From: Devosia sp. XK-2
GTDB taxonomy: Bacteria > Pseudomonadota > Alphaproteobacteria > Rhizobiales > Devosiaceae
DNA: 64,000 nucleotides
Assembly (NCBI RefSeq): GCF_037113415.1
Contig: NZ_CP146608.1
Location: 2,500,501-2,564,500 of the forward strand
Reading direction: 5' to 3'
Positions 41,148 to 48,853 of this stretch are shown piece by piece. The notes under the pieces were generated by a model. The model saw only the letters and a program-made list of their open reading frames with translations. It ran no database searches and had not been told where the DNA came from. Every line of letters starts with the position of its first letter. Positions within the stretch are counted from its first letter, which is position 1. Both the position numbers and the translations under genes were made by a program.

Positions 41148-43448
41148 CTAGACGTCCCGCAGACAGGGAAGCGTAGATTTCTGGATGATGGCATGTGCGC
41201 CAAAGTTGCCATCGGCCACTTGGGTAATGCCAAAATCGACAGCAAGTGACATTAATGCGAGAGCCTCGTCCTCGTTGAAGCCGTGTGTGTCGATCAAGAA
41301 GCGTCTGGCTTGGCGGAAGGCGTTCCGCAAAGCCAAGTCGACAGTGGATTTGCGATAGACTTCGGATTGGGCGCTTCGGCCCAGCTCGCGCAGATAATTG
41401 GGGTAGCTGAAGCTCTGGATAACCCAAGTATCGGGCGTTTCGATGAGTGGGCCTTTCAAGCCGCGGAGATGTTTGGGCTCTTGCTTGGCTTTATGCAGGT
41501 GAAACCGAAATTCGCCCGTCAGCGAGCACTCCAGCGCGGTTCCATTTATTTCCCCGTCAGCCTGAGCGAAGTGGCCATCGCCGACGGAAAAGAGGGCTCC
41601 TTCGACCGCAACGGGCAGATAGATGCGGGAGCCTTTGCCGGCCCGCCAATTGTCGATATTGCCGCCAAATGGACCGGGCGGAATTGTGTCGACCAGCTCG
41701 GCTTCGCGGGGCGCCACGCCCATGAAGCCGAAGTGCATTCGCGCCGGAACACGGACGGCATTGAGTGGGCCTTGCCGGTGTTCCACCGTTGTATGGTCTA
41801 CCGGGACGCCGGGATAGTCCATGGTGGCATGGACCACGCCATAAGGGTCCGTCTGTGGCGTCCAGCGATACGAGTAGAGCGGCGCGGCAATATCAGGGTG
41901 GTCGAGATCAATTTCGAAGATCGTAACGGTCTCGTGCTGATCGGCAAGGTCGAGCAGGTCGTTGTAGTGGTAGCCCCACCAGGCAGATGCGTTGGAAGCG
42001 AAGGCCTTGCCGCGATGGGCAGGGTTGCCGCTAGGTCGGGGGCGGATGTCGACGATCTCGACTTCCAGAATGTCTCCTGGCTCAGCGCCGCGGATATAGA
42101 CCGGCCCTGTGCAGATGTGGACGCCAAAGCCTTCGCCTGCCCCCCGGCCAAAAACGGATGCATCAATAGGACCGGCACCGCGCCGCTCGACAGATTTGCC
42201 TTCCGCCGTCCAGGCAAAGACGTTCTCCGCGCCAGGATCACCTGCGACCATACGGTCCCAGTCGTCAGCAGCATGCTGTGTCAGGGTTTCAATGGTGACG
42301 AGGTCGCCTGCATCAACGCGCAGGGCGGGTGGAAGGCTATGACTGAGATAACCCCAATGGACCGTCTGGGCGGTTGCCGGTAGATAATGCCGCTCAAGCG
42401 TGGGTGGATAATCGGGAGCCAAGGCGGCAGTCGCCGGTCCTCCCAGTCGCGGCGGGGCGTCTGGTGGCGCCACGAATTGAGATGGCTTGCCGCGCAGGCC
42501 ATAGGGGTGCGCGTCCGTTCCGCGTAGGCGCCGCATTTCGCTGGGCGTGGCGCCAAAGGCGGCCCCGAAGGCGCGGCTGAAATGGGCTTGGTCGCGGAAC
42601 CCCCAGCGCAATCCAATCGAGGCTATACTATCTCCGTCATGATCGGGATTGAGCAGATCCGTTCGACAGCGCAGCAACCGTTGCTGGCGGACATAGTCGG
42701 AGAAACTCTCTCCCCGTATTTCGAACAGGCGCTGCAGATAGCGGGTTGAAAGACCTTCATCACGGGCAATGCGGCTGGGATGGAGATCGGGGTCACTGAG
42801 GACACGATCAATAGCCGCGACAATACGGCGGAAGTGGCCGGCCTGCACGCTGCTGAGATCGCCTTCCGGTGCCCGGAGTTCGCCCAGCATGGCGCTGGCA
42901 AGAAGCTCGATCAGGGCGATCTCACCGGCGCTCGCATCGGGTTGTTCCAGGCTATCGAGATTGGTGACCAATGATCGCACCAGGGCGCGAGCGGCCTGCC
43001 CGGCGACTGTGCTGCCCAAAATGACTGGATAGTCTACGCGGCGTCGACCGAGCCGGGCCATGAGTGGCGCGGCGGGGAGCAGGATGAACATGGCTTCCCA
43101 ATCGTCGCGCCCATCGAGGCTGAAGCTGTGCCCGGCATCGATCACTACCAGATCCCCACTGGTGAGTTCGCGGGTGCCCGCTTCGGTCTGCAGGCTAAGT
43201 CGACCGCTGCGCGGTTGCAGGACAATTATGCGGCCGTTGGTTGGGACCGCATTGTCCAGCCGCTGCTTTTCGCCCGACAGGCTGGCGAAAATCGCGTCCG
43301 AGTTGGACCGAAACCAGTCAATCACGCCTGAGCCGGTGCTGGCGTCGGACGGCGCCAAAGCGATCTCTGAGAGGCGACTAGCCCATGCGCTCGATCGCTG
43401 ATCGAGCGGAATGTGATCAAAACTCATTGCCTGCCGCACAAGGTGCAT
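41148..43448 (-). CDS. AraC-type regulator fused to an acetamidase/formamidase domain
   Basis: One uninterrupted 766-residue frame. Residues 1-200 form an AraC cupin-like sensor region (RIIVLQPRSGRLSLQTEAGT, SGDLVVIDAGHSFSL). Residues 208-310 are a complete two-HTH AraC domain (IARDEGLSTRYLQRLFEIRG; IASIGLRWGFRDQAHFSRAF). After a Pro-rich linker (320-350), residues 352-766 are a full FmdA/AmdA domain (ATAQTVHWGYLSHSLPP, GVHICTGPVYIRGAEPGDIL, VDFGITQVADGNFGAHAI). The DNA-binding domain is therefore internal, which is unusual, and the enzyme domain may act as a second sensor. ATG 43427 is an alternative start. Divergent from a Tat-exported paralogue of its own C-terminal domain. Confidence 0.88.
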   Translation of the reverse strand: MHLVRQAMSFDHIPLDQRSSAWASRLSEIALAPSDASTGSGVIDWFRSNSDAIFASLSGEKQRLDNAVPTNGRIIVLQPRSGRLSLQTEAGTRELTSGDLVVIDAGHSFSLDGRDDWEAMFILLPAAPLMARLGRRRVDYPVILGSTVAGQAARALVRSLVTNLDSLEQPDASAGEIALIELLASAMLGELRAPEGDLSSVQAGHFRRIVAAIDRVLSDPDLHPSRIARDEGLSTRYLQRLFEIRGESFSDYVRQQRLLRCRTDLLNPDHDGDSIASIGLRWGFRDQAHFSRAFGAAFGATPSEMRRLRGTDAHPYGLRGKPSQFVAPPDAPPRLGGPATAALAPDYPPTLERHYLPATAQTVHWGYLSHSLPPALRVDAGDLVTIETLTQHAADDWDRMVAGDPGAENVFAWTAEGKSVERRGAGPIDASVFGRGAGEGFGVHICTGPVYIRGAEPGDILEVEIVDIRPRPSGNPAHRGKAFASNASAWWGYHYNDLLDLADQHETVTIFEIDLDHPDIAAPLYSYRWTPQTDPYGVVHATMDYPGVPVDHTTVEHRQGPLNAVRVPARMHFGFMGVAPREAELVDTIPPGPFGGNIDNWRAGKGSRIYLPVAVEGALFSVGDGHFAQADGEINGTALECSLTGEFRFHLHKAKQEPKHLRGLKGPLIETPDTWVIQSFSYPNYLRELGRSAQSEVYRKSTVDLALRNAFRQARRFLIDTHGFNEDEALALMSLAVDFGITQVADGNFGAHAIIQKSTLPCLRDV

Positions 43449-43734
43449 GGCCGGTCCTTTCGGTCCGTCAGGCCAACCAACAATGAGAGCTTCCCGGCTC
43501 GAACTGTACCTTATCCATCATTGTTCGGCACCGCTTGTCTCGAGACGTACAATCTCTTGTGTTTTGACCTGCACTGGAACGGTTGAGAGCGAGGTGATTT
43601 CGATTTAAATCATTGATAATAAACAATATATTCAGTTGATTTGGTCGAGTTGGGCATTTGGTGGGCGCTTGTGGAGCCATCGGGTCGTGGTCATCCTTGG
43701 GCACGTAAACACTTATCGGGAGACCAATCGAAAC
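43449..43734. promoter_or_regulatory. Divergent promoter region of the two amidase genes
   Basis: A 286-base gap with an AT-rich half (43600-43650, including GATTTAAATCATTGATAATA) in otherwise GC-rich DNA. Both the AraC-amidase gene and the exported amidase gene start at its ends, so promoters and AraC binding sites should lie here. I could not define individual sites. Confidence 0.55.
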
Positions 43735-45186
43735 ATGTGCAAGGGTGATGATGTTCACTGTCCGCAATTCCAGGAACACTACGAAGCGTTCCGGGGCGAT
43801 CTGAATTCGGAGCGGCGCAATTTTCTGCGCGGGGGGCTGTTCGCTGCCGGCGGAGTCGCGGCGCTTGGCGCCACTGGTGGTCTGTCGCTGGTGACACCCG
43901 CTTTGGCGCAGGCCAGTGCGGCGCGTCAGCCGGGTCAGCCGACCTATCACTATCTGCCTGCCAACGCCGATACTGTGCATTGGGGCTATTTCAGCAAGAC
44001 GCTGACACCGAAAGTCGAAGTGGAGTCTGGCGACTTCGTCACTATTGAAACTCTGACCCACCATGCGGGCGATGATCTGGAGCGTATGGTGCAGGGCGAT
44101 GAGGGCGCTGAAAGCGTCTATCTCTGGACCAAGGACAAGAAGGGCGTTGAGCGCCGCGGCGCCGGTTCAACCGATCCATCGGTCTATACCAAAGGGTCGG
44201 GTGAGGGGCAGGGCGTTCACATCATGACCGGCCCTGTCTATGTGCGGGGCGCCGAGCCAGGCGATGTGCTGGAAGTGCGCATTGTCGATTGCAAACCCAG
44301 GCCCTCTGCCAATCCAGAATTTGCCGGAAAAGCCTATGGCTCAAACGCCGCCGCCAATTGGGGCTTCCACTACAACGACATGCTGGGTGGCCAAAAGCGT
44401 GAGGTGATCACCATTTATGAGGTGGACACGAGCGGCGCCAAGAACTGGGCCGAGGCCGTCTATAGCTTCCCATGGGTTCCGCAGACCGACCCCTATGGCA
44501 TTGTCCACCAGACCATCGACTATCCCGGCGTGCCGGTTGACCACAGCCTGACGACGCGGAATTTCGACGTGCTCAAGGGTGTTCGTATGCCGATCCGTCC
44601 CCATTTCGGCACGCTTGGTCTGGCCCCCAAGGAGGCCGACTATGTCGATACCGTTCCACCCAGCTATACGGGTGGGAATATCGACAACTGGCGCATCGGC
44701 AACGGCGCAACCATGTACTACCCGGTGTCGGTGGAAGGGGCACTTCTGTCCGTCGGCGACCCGCATGCCAGCCAGGGCGACAGTGAATTGTGTGGTACGG
44801 CCATTGAGTGCTCTCTTACCGGCACGTTCCAGCTAATCCTGCACAAGAAGGCCGACCTCGGCGGGACGCCGCTCGAAGAGCTTAACTATCCGATGCTGGA
44901 AACCCAGACGGAGTGGCTGGTCCACGGCTTCTCATTCGCCAATTATCTCGATGAGCTCGGGCCCACGGCGCAAAGCGATATCTACGGCAAGTCGTCGGTC
45001 GATCTTGCCCTTCGCGACGCCTTCCGCAAGATGCGCCATTTTCTGATGACCACCAAGGATCTAACGGAAGATGAGGCGATCTCGCTGATGTCCATCGGCG
45101 TGGACTTCGGCATAACGCAGGTGGTGGACGGCAACTGGGGTGTCCATGCCATCGTCAAGAAGGACCTGTTCTCGGGTCGCTACTAG
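43735..45186 (+). CDS. Tat-exported acetamidase/formamidase-family enzyme
   Basis: A 483-residue protein. The N-terminus carries a twin-arginine signal: SERRNFLRGG (Arg27-Arg28), then a hydrophobic Gly/Ala-rich stretch and a likely cleavage at ALAQA. The mature protein is a complete FmdA/AmdA domain (NADTVHWGYFSKTLTPKVEV, GVHIMTGPVYVRGAEPGDVL, VDFGITQVVDGNWGVHAIVK). The family hydrolyses formamide, acetamide or related amides. Tat export implies folding, perhaps with metal, before export to the periplasm. The frame opens upstream to 43636, but only ATG 43735 gives a sensible signal peptide. It closely resembles the C-terminal half of the divergent AraC fusion. Confidence 0.88.
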   Translation: MCKGDDVHCPQFQEHYEAFRGDLNSERRNFLRGGLFAAGGVAALGATGGLSLVTPALAQASAARQPGQPTYHYLPANADTVHWGYFSKTLTPKVEVESGDFVTIETLTHHAGDDLERMVQGDEGAESVYLWTKDKKGVERRGAGSTDPSVYTKGSGEGQGVHIMTGPVYVRGAEPGDVLEVRIVDCKPRPSANPEFAGKAYGSNAAANWGFHYNDMLGGQKREVITIYEVDTSGAKNWAEAVYSFPWVPQTDPYGIVHQTIDYPGVPVDHSLTTRNFDVLKGVRMPIRPHFGTLGLAPKEADYVDTVPPSYTGGNIDNWRIGNGATMYYPVSVEGALLSVGDPHASQGDSELCGTAIECSLTGTFQLILHKKADLGGTPLEELNYPMLETQTEWLVHGFSFANYLDELGPTAQSDIYGKSSVDLALRDAFRKMRHFLMTTKDLTEDEAISLMSIGVDFGITQVVDGNWGVHAIVKKDLFSGRY

Positions 45187-45194
45187 CCACTCAA

Positions 45195-45234
45195 CAGGCG
45201 CCAGTACCGCACCGAGACGCGATATTGGCGCCTG
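45195..45234 (+). terminator. Stem-loop downstream of the exported amidase gene
   Basis: Perfect 9-base inverted repeat CAGGCGCCA (45195-45203) and TGGCGCCTG (45226-45234), loop 22 bases, 8 bases after the stop codon. There is no T tract, so it may be a transcript-stabilising or factor-dependent end rather than an intrinsic terminator. Confidence 0.45.
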
Positions 45235-45455
45235 CCTAAACGCATTCAACCGTCGGGCGAACGCGCGAAAGCGAGCCTATGACACCTAACTGCCGTCCGC
45301 TTCTGGCTTGCGGCCGCTATCCGGGCAATGTCCGATTTGGGGCGCGTCGCTGCCAGACTGCTGCCGCCCCCATTGCGGTCGTCCCGCGGCTCAGGACGGC
45401 TTCTTGAAAGCTGCCGTCCCCAATCGCCGACGTCTCAACGCAGATCGTGCGACGT

Positions 45456-46175
45456 CTAGCGGGATAAGTCACGAACCGGGCGAACGTGATCCTCGAACGG
45501 CACGTGTCGCCGCTGAAAAGTGGCGCCTTCGTCGACCGCCGGTCTGCTGATCCGATCCATTCGAAAATGACGGAAATCTTCGCGCGCAGGGTCCCAGGCC
45601 ACCAGATACCAGAGCGGTGGCAGGATCAGCATGGCGTGCGGTTCAACAACACGATTGGTTACGGCCCCTCTTGCGTCACGGTACTGGAAGCCCAGGTACT
45701 GCCGCTGGAGAAAAGCTGTCTCGAATGCGGGCAGCAGTGCGGGATCCATCGCCGCCAAATCCGATATGTCCACCAGCGGTGAAAGCCGTCCGACATAGAG
45801 GCAGTCCAGAAACCGGCGCAGGTCGCGTACCTTGTCCGGCGGCAGGGCCCTCTCGATCTTGGCAAGCCCCGCATCCGCGAGCCCCGCAAAGGGCAAATTC
45901 CCGGCGGCCCGCATTGATGCAACGCTGATGAGCAGCGCAAAGACCTCGGCGACCGAGAGCCGCGCCGTGGTCTGAACCGATTGCGGATCAAGTTGCACCC
46001 CGCCGCCGCGCCCCGGTTCGGAGTGAATGACAAAACCCTCATCGCGCAGCGCGCTGATGTCACGCAACACCGTGCGCCTGGACGCGCCAACCTCCCCCGC
46101 CAGGTCCGCGACTGTCGAAGTGCCGTTGCGGCGAAGGCTGCGCACGATGGCGTCTTGTCGGAGGCGAGCTGTCAT
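45456..46175 (-). CDS. YafY-type HTH/WYL regulator
   Basis: A 239-residue regulator: DeoR-like HTH (STVADLAGEVGASRRTVLRD) and a WYL domain (GFQYRDARGAVTNRVVEPHA, PLWYLVAWDPAREDFRHFRM, with the canonical W-Y-L triplet). Divergent from an epoxide-hydrolase-like gene; a near-perfect inverted repeat at 46194-46218 in the shared promoter region is its likely operator. Confidence 0.87.
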   Translation of the reverse strand: MTARLRQDAIVRSLRRNGTSTVADLAGEVGASRRTVLRDISALRDEGFVIHSEPGRGGGVQLDPQSVQTTARLSVAEVFALLISVASMRAAGNLPFAGLADAGLAKIERALPPDKVRDLRRFLDCLYVGRLSPLVDISDLAAMDPALLPAFETAFLQRQYLGFQYRDARGAVTNRVVEPHAMLILPPLWYLVAWDPAREDFRHFRMDRISRPAVDEGATFQRRHVPFEDHVRPVRDLSR

Positions 46176-46193
46176 TCGGCAACGCTGTCATTC

Positions 46194-46218
46194 AATGGTG
46201 TCAAAGTTTGGCACCATT
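46194..46218. promoter_or_regulatory. Operator between WYL regulator and hydrolase genes
   Basis: AATGGTGTC and GGCACCATT flank a 7-base centre; 8 of 9 positions pair. It sits midway between the two divergent start codons (46175 and 46263). Confidence 0.55.
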
Positions 46219-46262
46219 CGCCTTTAGGCAACCGCTGCACATGTTAGCAAGGCGAATTATCA

Positions 46263-47207
46263 ATGCTCAATACCGTCGACTTTCCCAAGCCCACCCTTAT
46301 CGCTGTCAATGGTGTAGAACTCGAGGTCTTCGAGGCAGGCAGAGAAAACAAAGGAAAGCCCATTGTGCTTTGTCACGGTTGGCCCGAGCATGCCTATTCT
46401 TGGCGCCATCAGGTACCCGCCCTTGTCGCTGCGGGCTACCACGTCATCGTTCCAAACCAGCGGGGCTATGGCAACTCGTCCCGCCCGGACGATGTGTCGG
46501 AGTATGATATTGAACACCTGACGGACGATCTCGTCGCACTTCTCGATCACTACGGATACCAGGATGCGACCTTTGTCGGCCATGACTGGGGCGCGGCGGT
46601 TGTCTGGGGGTTGACCCTGTTGCATCCCAGCCGGGTCAACAAAGTGATCAATCTGAGCCTGCCTTATCAGGAGCGAGGCGAAATGCCGTGGATCGAGTTC
46701 CTGGAGCTGATCCTGGGCAGCGACTACTACTTCGTTCACTTCAATCGGCAACCTGGCGTGGCGGACGCCGTACTGGACGAGAATGCGTTCCGCTTTCTTC
46801 GCAACCTTTACCGCAAGAACGTGCCCCTCCACGCGCCCGAGCCGGGCATGGTCATGATCAACCTAGCTAGAGCGGAAACGCCGCTCGGTGAGCCTGTGAT
46901 GAGCGATAGCGACTTGGCCGTTTACGTCTCGGCCTTTGAAAGATCCGGGTTCACAGGGGGCATCAACTGGTACCGCAACCTGGACCGCAACTGGCACCTA
47001 CTGGAGGACGTGGACCCCATCATCCATCAGCCTACGCTCATGATCTATGGCGACCGGGATGTGATTCCGAAATCTGAAAAACTGGCGGATTTCGTGCCCA
47101 ATGTGGACGTGGTCAGCCTCGATTGCGGCCATTGGATCCAGGAAGAAAAGCCGGAGGAAACCAACCTGGCAATCATTGACTGGCTGGCACGGAAGAGCGC
47201 CACCTGA
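46263..47207 (+). CDS. Alpha/beta hydrolase, epoxide-hydrolase-like
   Basis: A 314-residue alpha/beta hydrolase. Oxyanion motif HGWPEHAYSWRHQV, nucleophile elbow FVGHDWGAAVVWGL (Asp nucleophile, as in epoxide hydrolases and dehalogenases), acid Asp in MIYGDRDVIPK, and catalytic His in LDCGHWIQEEKPE. Cap-domain Tyr residues (SDYYFVHFNR; GINWYRNLDR) match the epoxide-opening Tyr pair, favouring epoxide hydrolase over dehalogenase. Divergent from the WYL regulator that probably controls it. Physiological substrate unknown. Confidence 0.87.
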   Translation: MLNTVDFPKPTLIAVNGVELEVFEAGRENKGKPIVLCHGWPEHAYSWRHQVPALVAAGYHVIVPNQRGYGNSSRPDDVSEYDIEHLTDDLVALLDHYGYQDATFVGHDWGAAVVWGLTLLHPSRVNKVINLSLPYQERGEMPWIEFLELILGSDYYFVHFNRQPGVADAVLDENAFRFLRNLYRKNVPLHAPEPGMVMINLARAETPLGEPVMSDSDLAVYVSAFERSGFTGGINWYRNLDRNWHLLEDVDPIIHQPTLMIYGDRDVIPKSEKLADFVPNVDVVSLDCGHWIQEEKPEETNLAIIDWLARKSAT

Positions 47208-47227
47208 TCCCTGGACCTATTCAAGAC

Positions 47228-47259
47228 CACTCCACCCCCAGCGGGCCGGGGGTGGAGTG
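47228..47259 (+). terminator. Strong hairpin after the hydrolase gene
   Basis: Perfect 12-bp stem CACTCCACCCCC (47228-47239) and GGGGGTGGAGTG (47248-47259), loop 8 bases, 21 bases after the stop. No T tract follows. Confidence 0.5.
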
Positions 47260-47422
47260 ACCTGCCGAAGGCTATGAACGATGACAGGGGAGATAAGCCA
47301 CACAACGCGCAACCGCTTTCATCCCTAAAAGCTTGAAACCAGTCTGTCCCCTTCCCACCCCACTGCTGCCAATCAAGTGCCCCCTCGATCTCACCCAAGG
47401 TGACGGCGTCGGGCGACCCTCT

Positions 47423-48115
47423 TCAGCCGACCAGCCAGCGAAATACGCGCTTCAGAAACGCCTGACCGTCTGTGTGGATCAGGGGGCCATGGGCCATGAT
47501 GACTTGCTTTGTGGGCCAGGCGAGAACCTGCGCGAGGGCGGCTCGGGCGGCGGGCCTGTTTGTGAAGGCGGCCTGGAACTTTCTTGGTACTTCCGGTTGT
47601 TCGGCCGTCATCAGGTCCAGACGGGCAACGAGTGCGCGCCAGCCTGTGAACCATCCGGGCGGCAATTGCTGAATGAGATCGGTGAAAATCGTCGTGCCGC
47701 TATCGCGATGAAACAACACCACCTCGCTGATGATCCGGTTGCCCCAGATGATCGCGTGGTCGATCTCCCCTGCCCATGCCGCGATCTGGGCATCGCCAAA
47801 ATCGGTGTCGAACCTGATGTCCTGGCGCGTCTCGCGAAGGCCGGGTGGCGCATAGACCTTTGCGTCGGGATAGGAGCGCTGCCATTCCCCCAGAAATGTG
47901 TGGTGGAGGGAATTGGGCGGGACCAGATGGCGCACCGTCCCCAAATTCTCGATGCTGGTGCGCAGGTCGTCAGTGAGCGCTGTGGGCGACCACAGGACCA
48001 GATCGCCACCGACCAGACGGATGACTGCCATGCGTGTGGGATAGCGAAATCCGGCCGCTGCCGTGACCACAGGCCCGTCCACCGTCCAGATATTGGGTCC
48101 AAATTCCTTCAGCAA
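47423..48115 (-). CDS. DUF4336 protein (metallo-beta-lactamase-like fold)
   Basis: About 230 residues of the DUF4336 family: KEFGPNIWTVDGPVVTA, RMAVIRLVGGDLVLWSPTAL, the VRHLVPPNSLHHTFLGEW segment in place of the usual HxHxDH metal motif, and VIMAHGPLIHTDGQAFLKRV near the end. The fold resembles metallo-beta-lactamases, but metal ligands are only partly conserved. I prefer TTG 48115 as start because GGAGGG lies six bases upstream; the frame continues to 48175, across the operator. Divergent from a TetR gene that probably represses it. Confidence 0.78.
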   Translation of the reverse strand: MLKEFGPNIWTVDGPVVTAAAGFRYPTRMAVIRLVGGDLVLWSPTALTDDLRTSIENLGTVRHLVPPNSLHHTFLGEWQRSYPDAKVYAPPGLRETRQDIRFDTDFGDAQIAAWAGEIDHAIIWGNRIISEVVLFHRDSGTTIFTDLIQQLPPGWFTGWRALVARLDLMTAEQPEVPRKFQAAFTNRPAARAALAQVLAWPTKQVIMAHGPLIHTDGQAFLKRVFRWLVG

Positions 48116-48132
48116 CGCACGCCCTCCACTAT

Positions 48133-48150
48133 ATTTACACGCGTGTAAAT
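48133..48150. promoter_or_regulatory. TetR operator between DUF4336 and TetR genes
   Basis: Perfect 18-base palindrome ATTTACACGCGTGTAAAT. A looser second copy (TATACAACAATGTAAA, about 48152-48167) lies beside it, next to the TetR start. Perfect symmetry and position between divergent genes strongly suggest an autoregulatory site. Confidence 0.75.
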
Positions 48151-48168
48151 TTATACAACAATGTAAAA

Positions 48169-48762
48169 ATGACAATGCCCAAGCGAACCGACAGATCCCG
48201 CGCGCTCATTCTCCAGGCGGCCGATGCGGCATTTCGGGAATTTGGATTTGCCGAAAGCACAATGGAGGACATCGCGAACCGCGCAGGCCTGACCCGCAAG
48301 ACGGTCTACAACCTGTTCGCCTCCAAGGAGGACATTGCCCTCCAGCTCATCGCTCTCGTGGAAGCCAATGACGCGCCCTATCGCAACCGTATGGACGCCG
48401 GAGAGGACGCGCTGGCTCTGCTCGAAGATGTTTTTCTCGACAGCGCGCAATGGTGTCTAGCCAATGCGGCCCTGGCCAGACTGGCCCTCGCACCCGCCGA
48501 ACGGCCAACGCTTGAACCGCCTGCCGACCGGCCATCCTTTCAGCGGCTGATCAGGGATATTCTGCTGCTTGGCCAGAAACAGGGTCGCATCCGTATGGAT
48601 GATGACGCCAATTTCATGGCTTTGGTGCTGCTTGGAATTTACGGGCAAGCGATGCTGACGGTGCTCGCGGGACGGCCGTTCAACCACGCCGAGATCAAAC
48701 ATACCGTTCGTATCGTTATCGAGGGCATTGGCCGGCGACCCGCGCCGTCTGCATCGGCCTGA
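48169..48762 (+). CDS. TetR-family regulator
   Basis: A 197-residue regulator with HTH motifs ILQAADAAFREFGFAESTME and NRAGLTRKTVYNLFASKEDI, and a helical C-terminal domain with a TetR_C_7/AefR-like tail (FMALVLLGIYGQAMLTVLAG). Starts at ATG 48169 or ATG 48175; divergent from DUF4336, with an 18-base palindrome between. Likely controls itself and the DUF4336 gene. Confidence 0.87.
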   Translation: MTMPKRTDRSRALILQAADAAFREFGFAESTMEDIANRAGLTRKTVYNLFASKEDIALQLIALVEANDAPYRNRMDAGEDALALLEDVFLDSAQWCLANAALARLALAPAERPTLEPPADRPSFQRLIRDILLLGQKQGRIRMDDDANFMALVLLGIYGQAMLTVLAGRPFNHAEIKHTVRIVIEGIGRRPAPSASA

Positions 48763-48797
48763 CGCGCTGGCGCCATGAGCGCCGACGACAAAGAAAA

Positions 48798-48822
48798 AAC
48801 CACCCGGGCAAGCCGGGTGGTT
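48798..48822 (-). terminator. Terminator of the GH4 glycosidase gene
   Basis: AACCACCCGG (48798-48807) pairs with CCGGGTGGTT (48813-48822), loop 5 bases. On the minus strand it is followed by a run of T with one C (TTTTTTCTTT). It lies 32 bases after the glycosidase stop and can also act on the converging TetR transcript. Confidence 0.85.
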
Positions 48823-48853
48823 CAAGTTTACCTCACAGGGATTTCGTCGCGTG

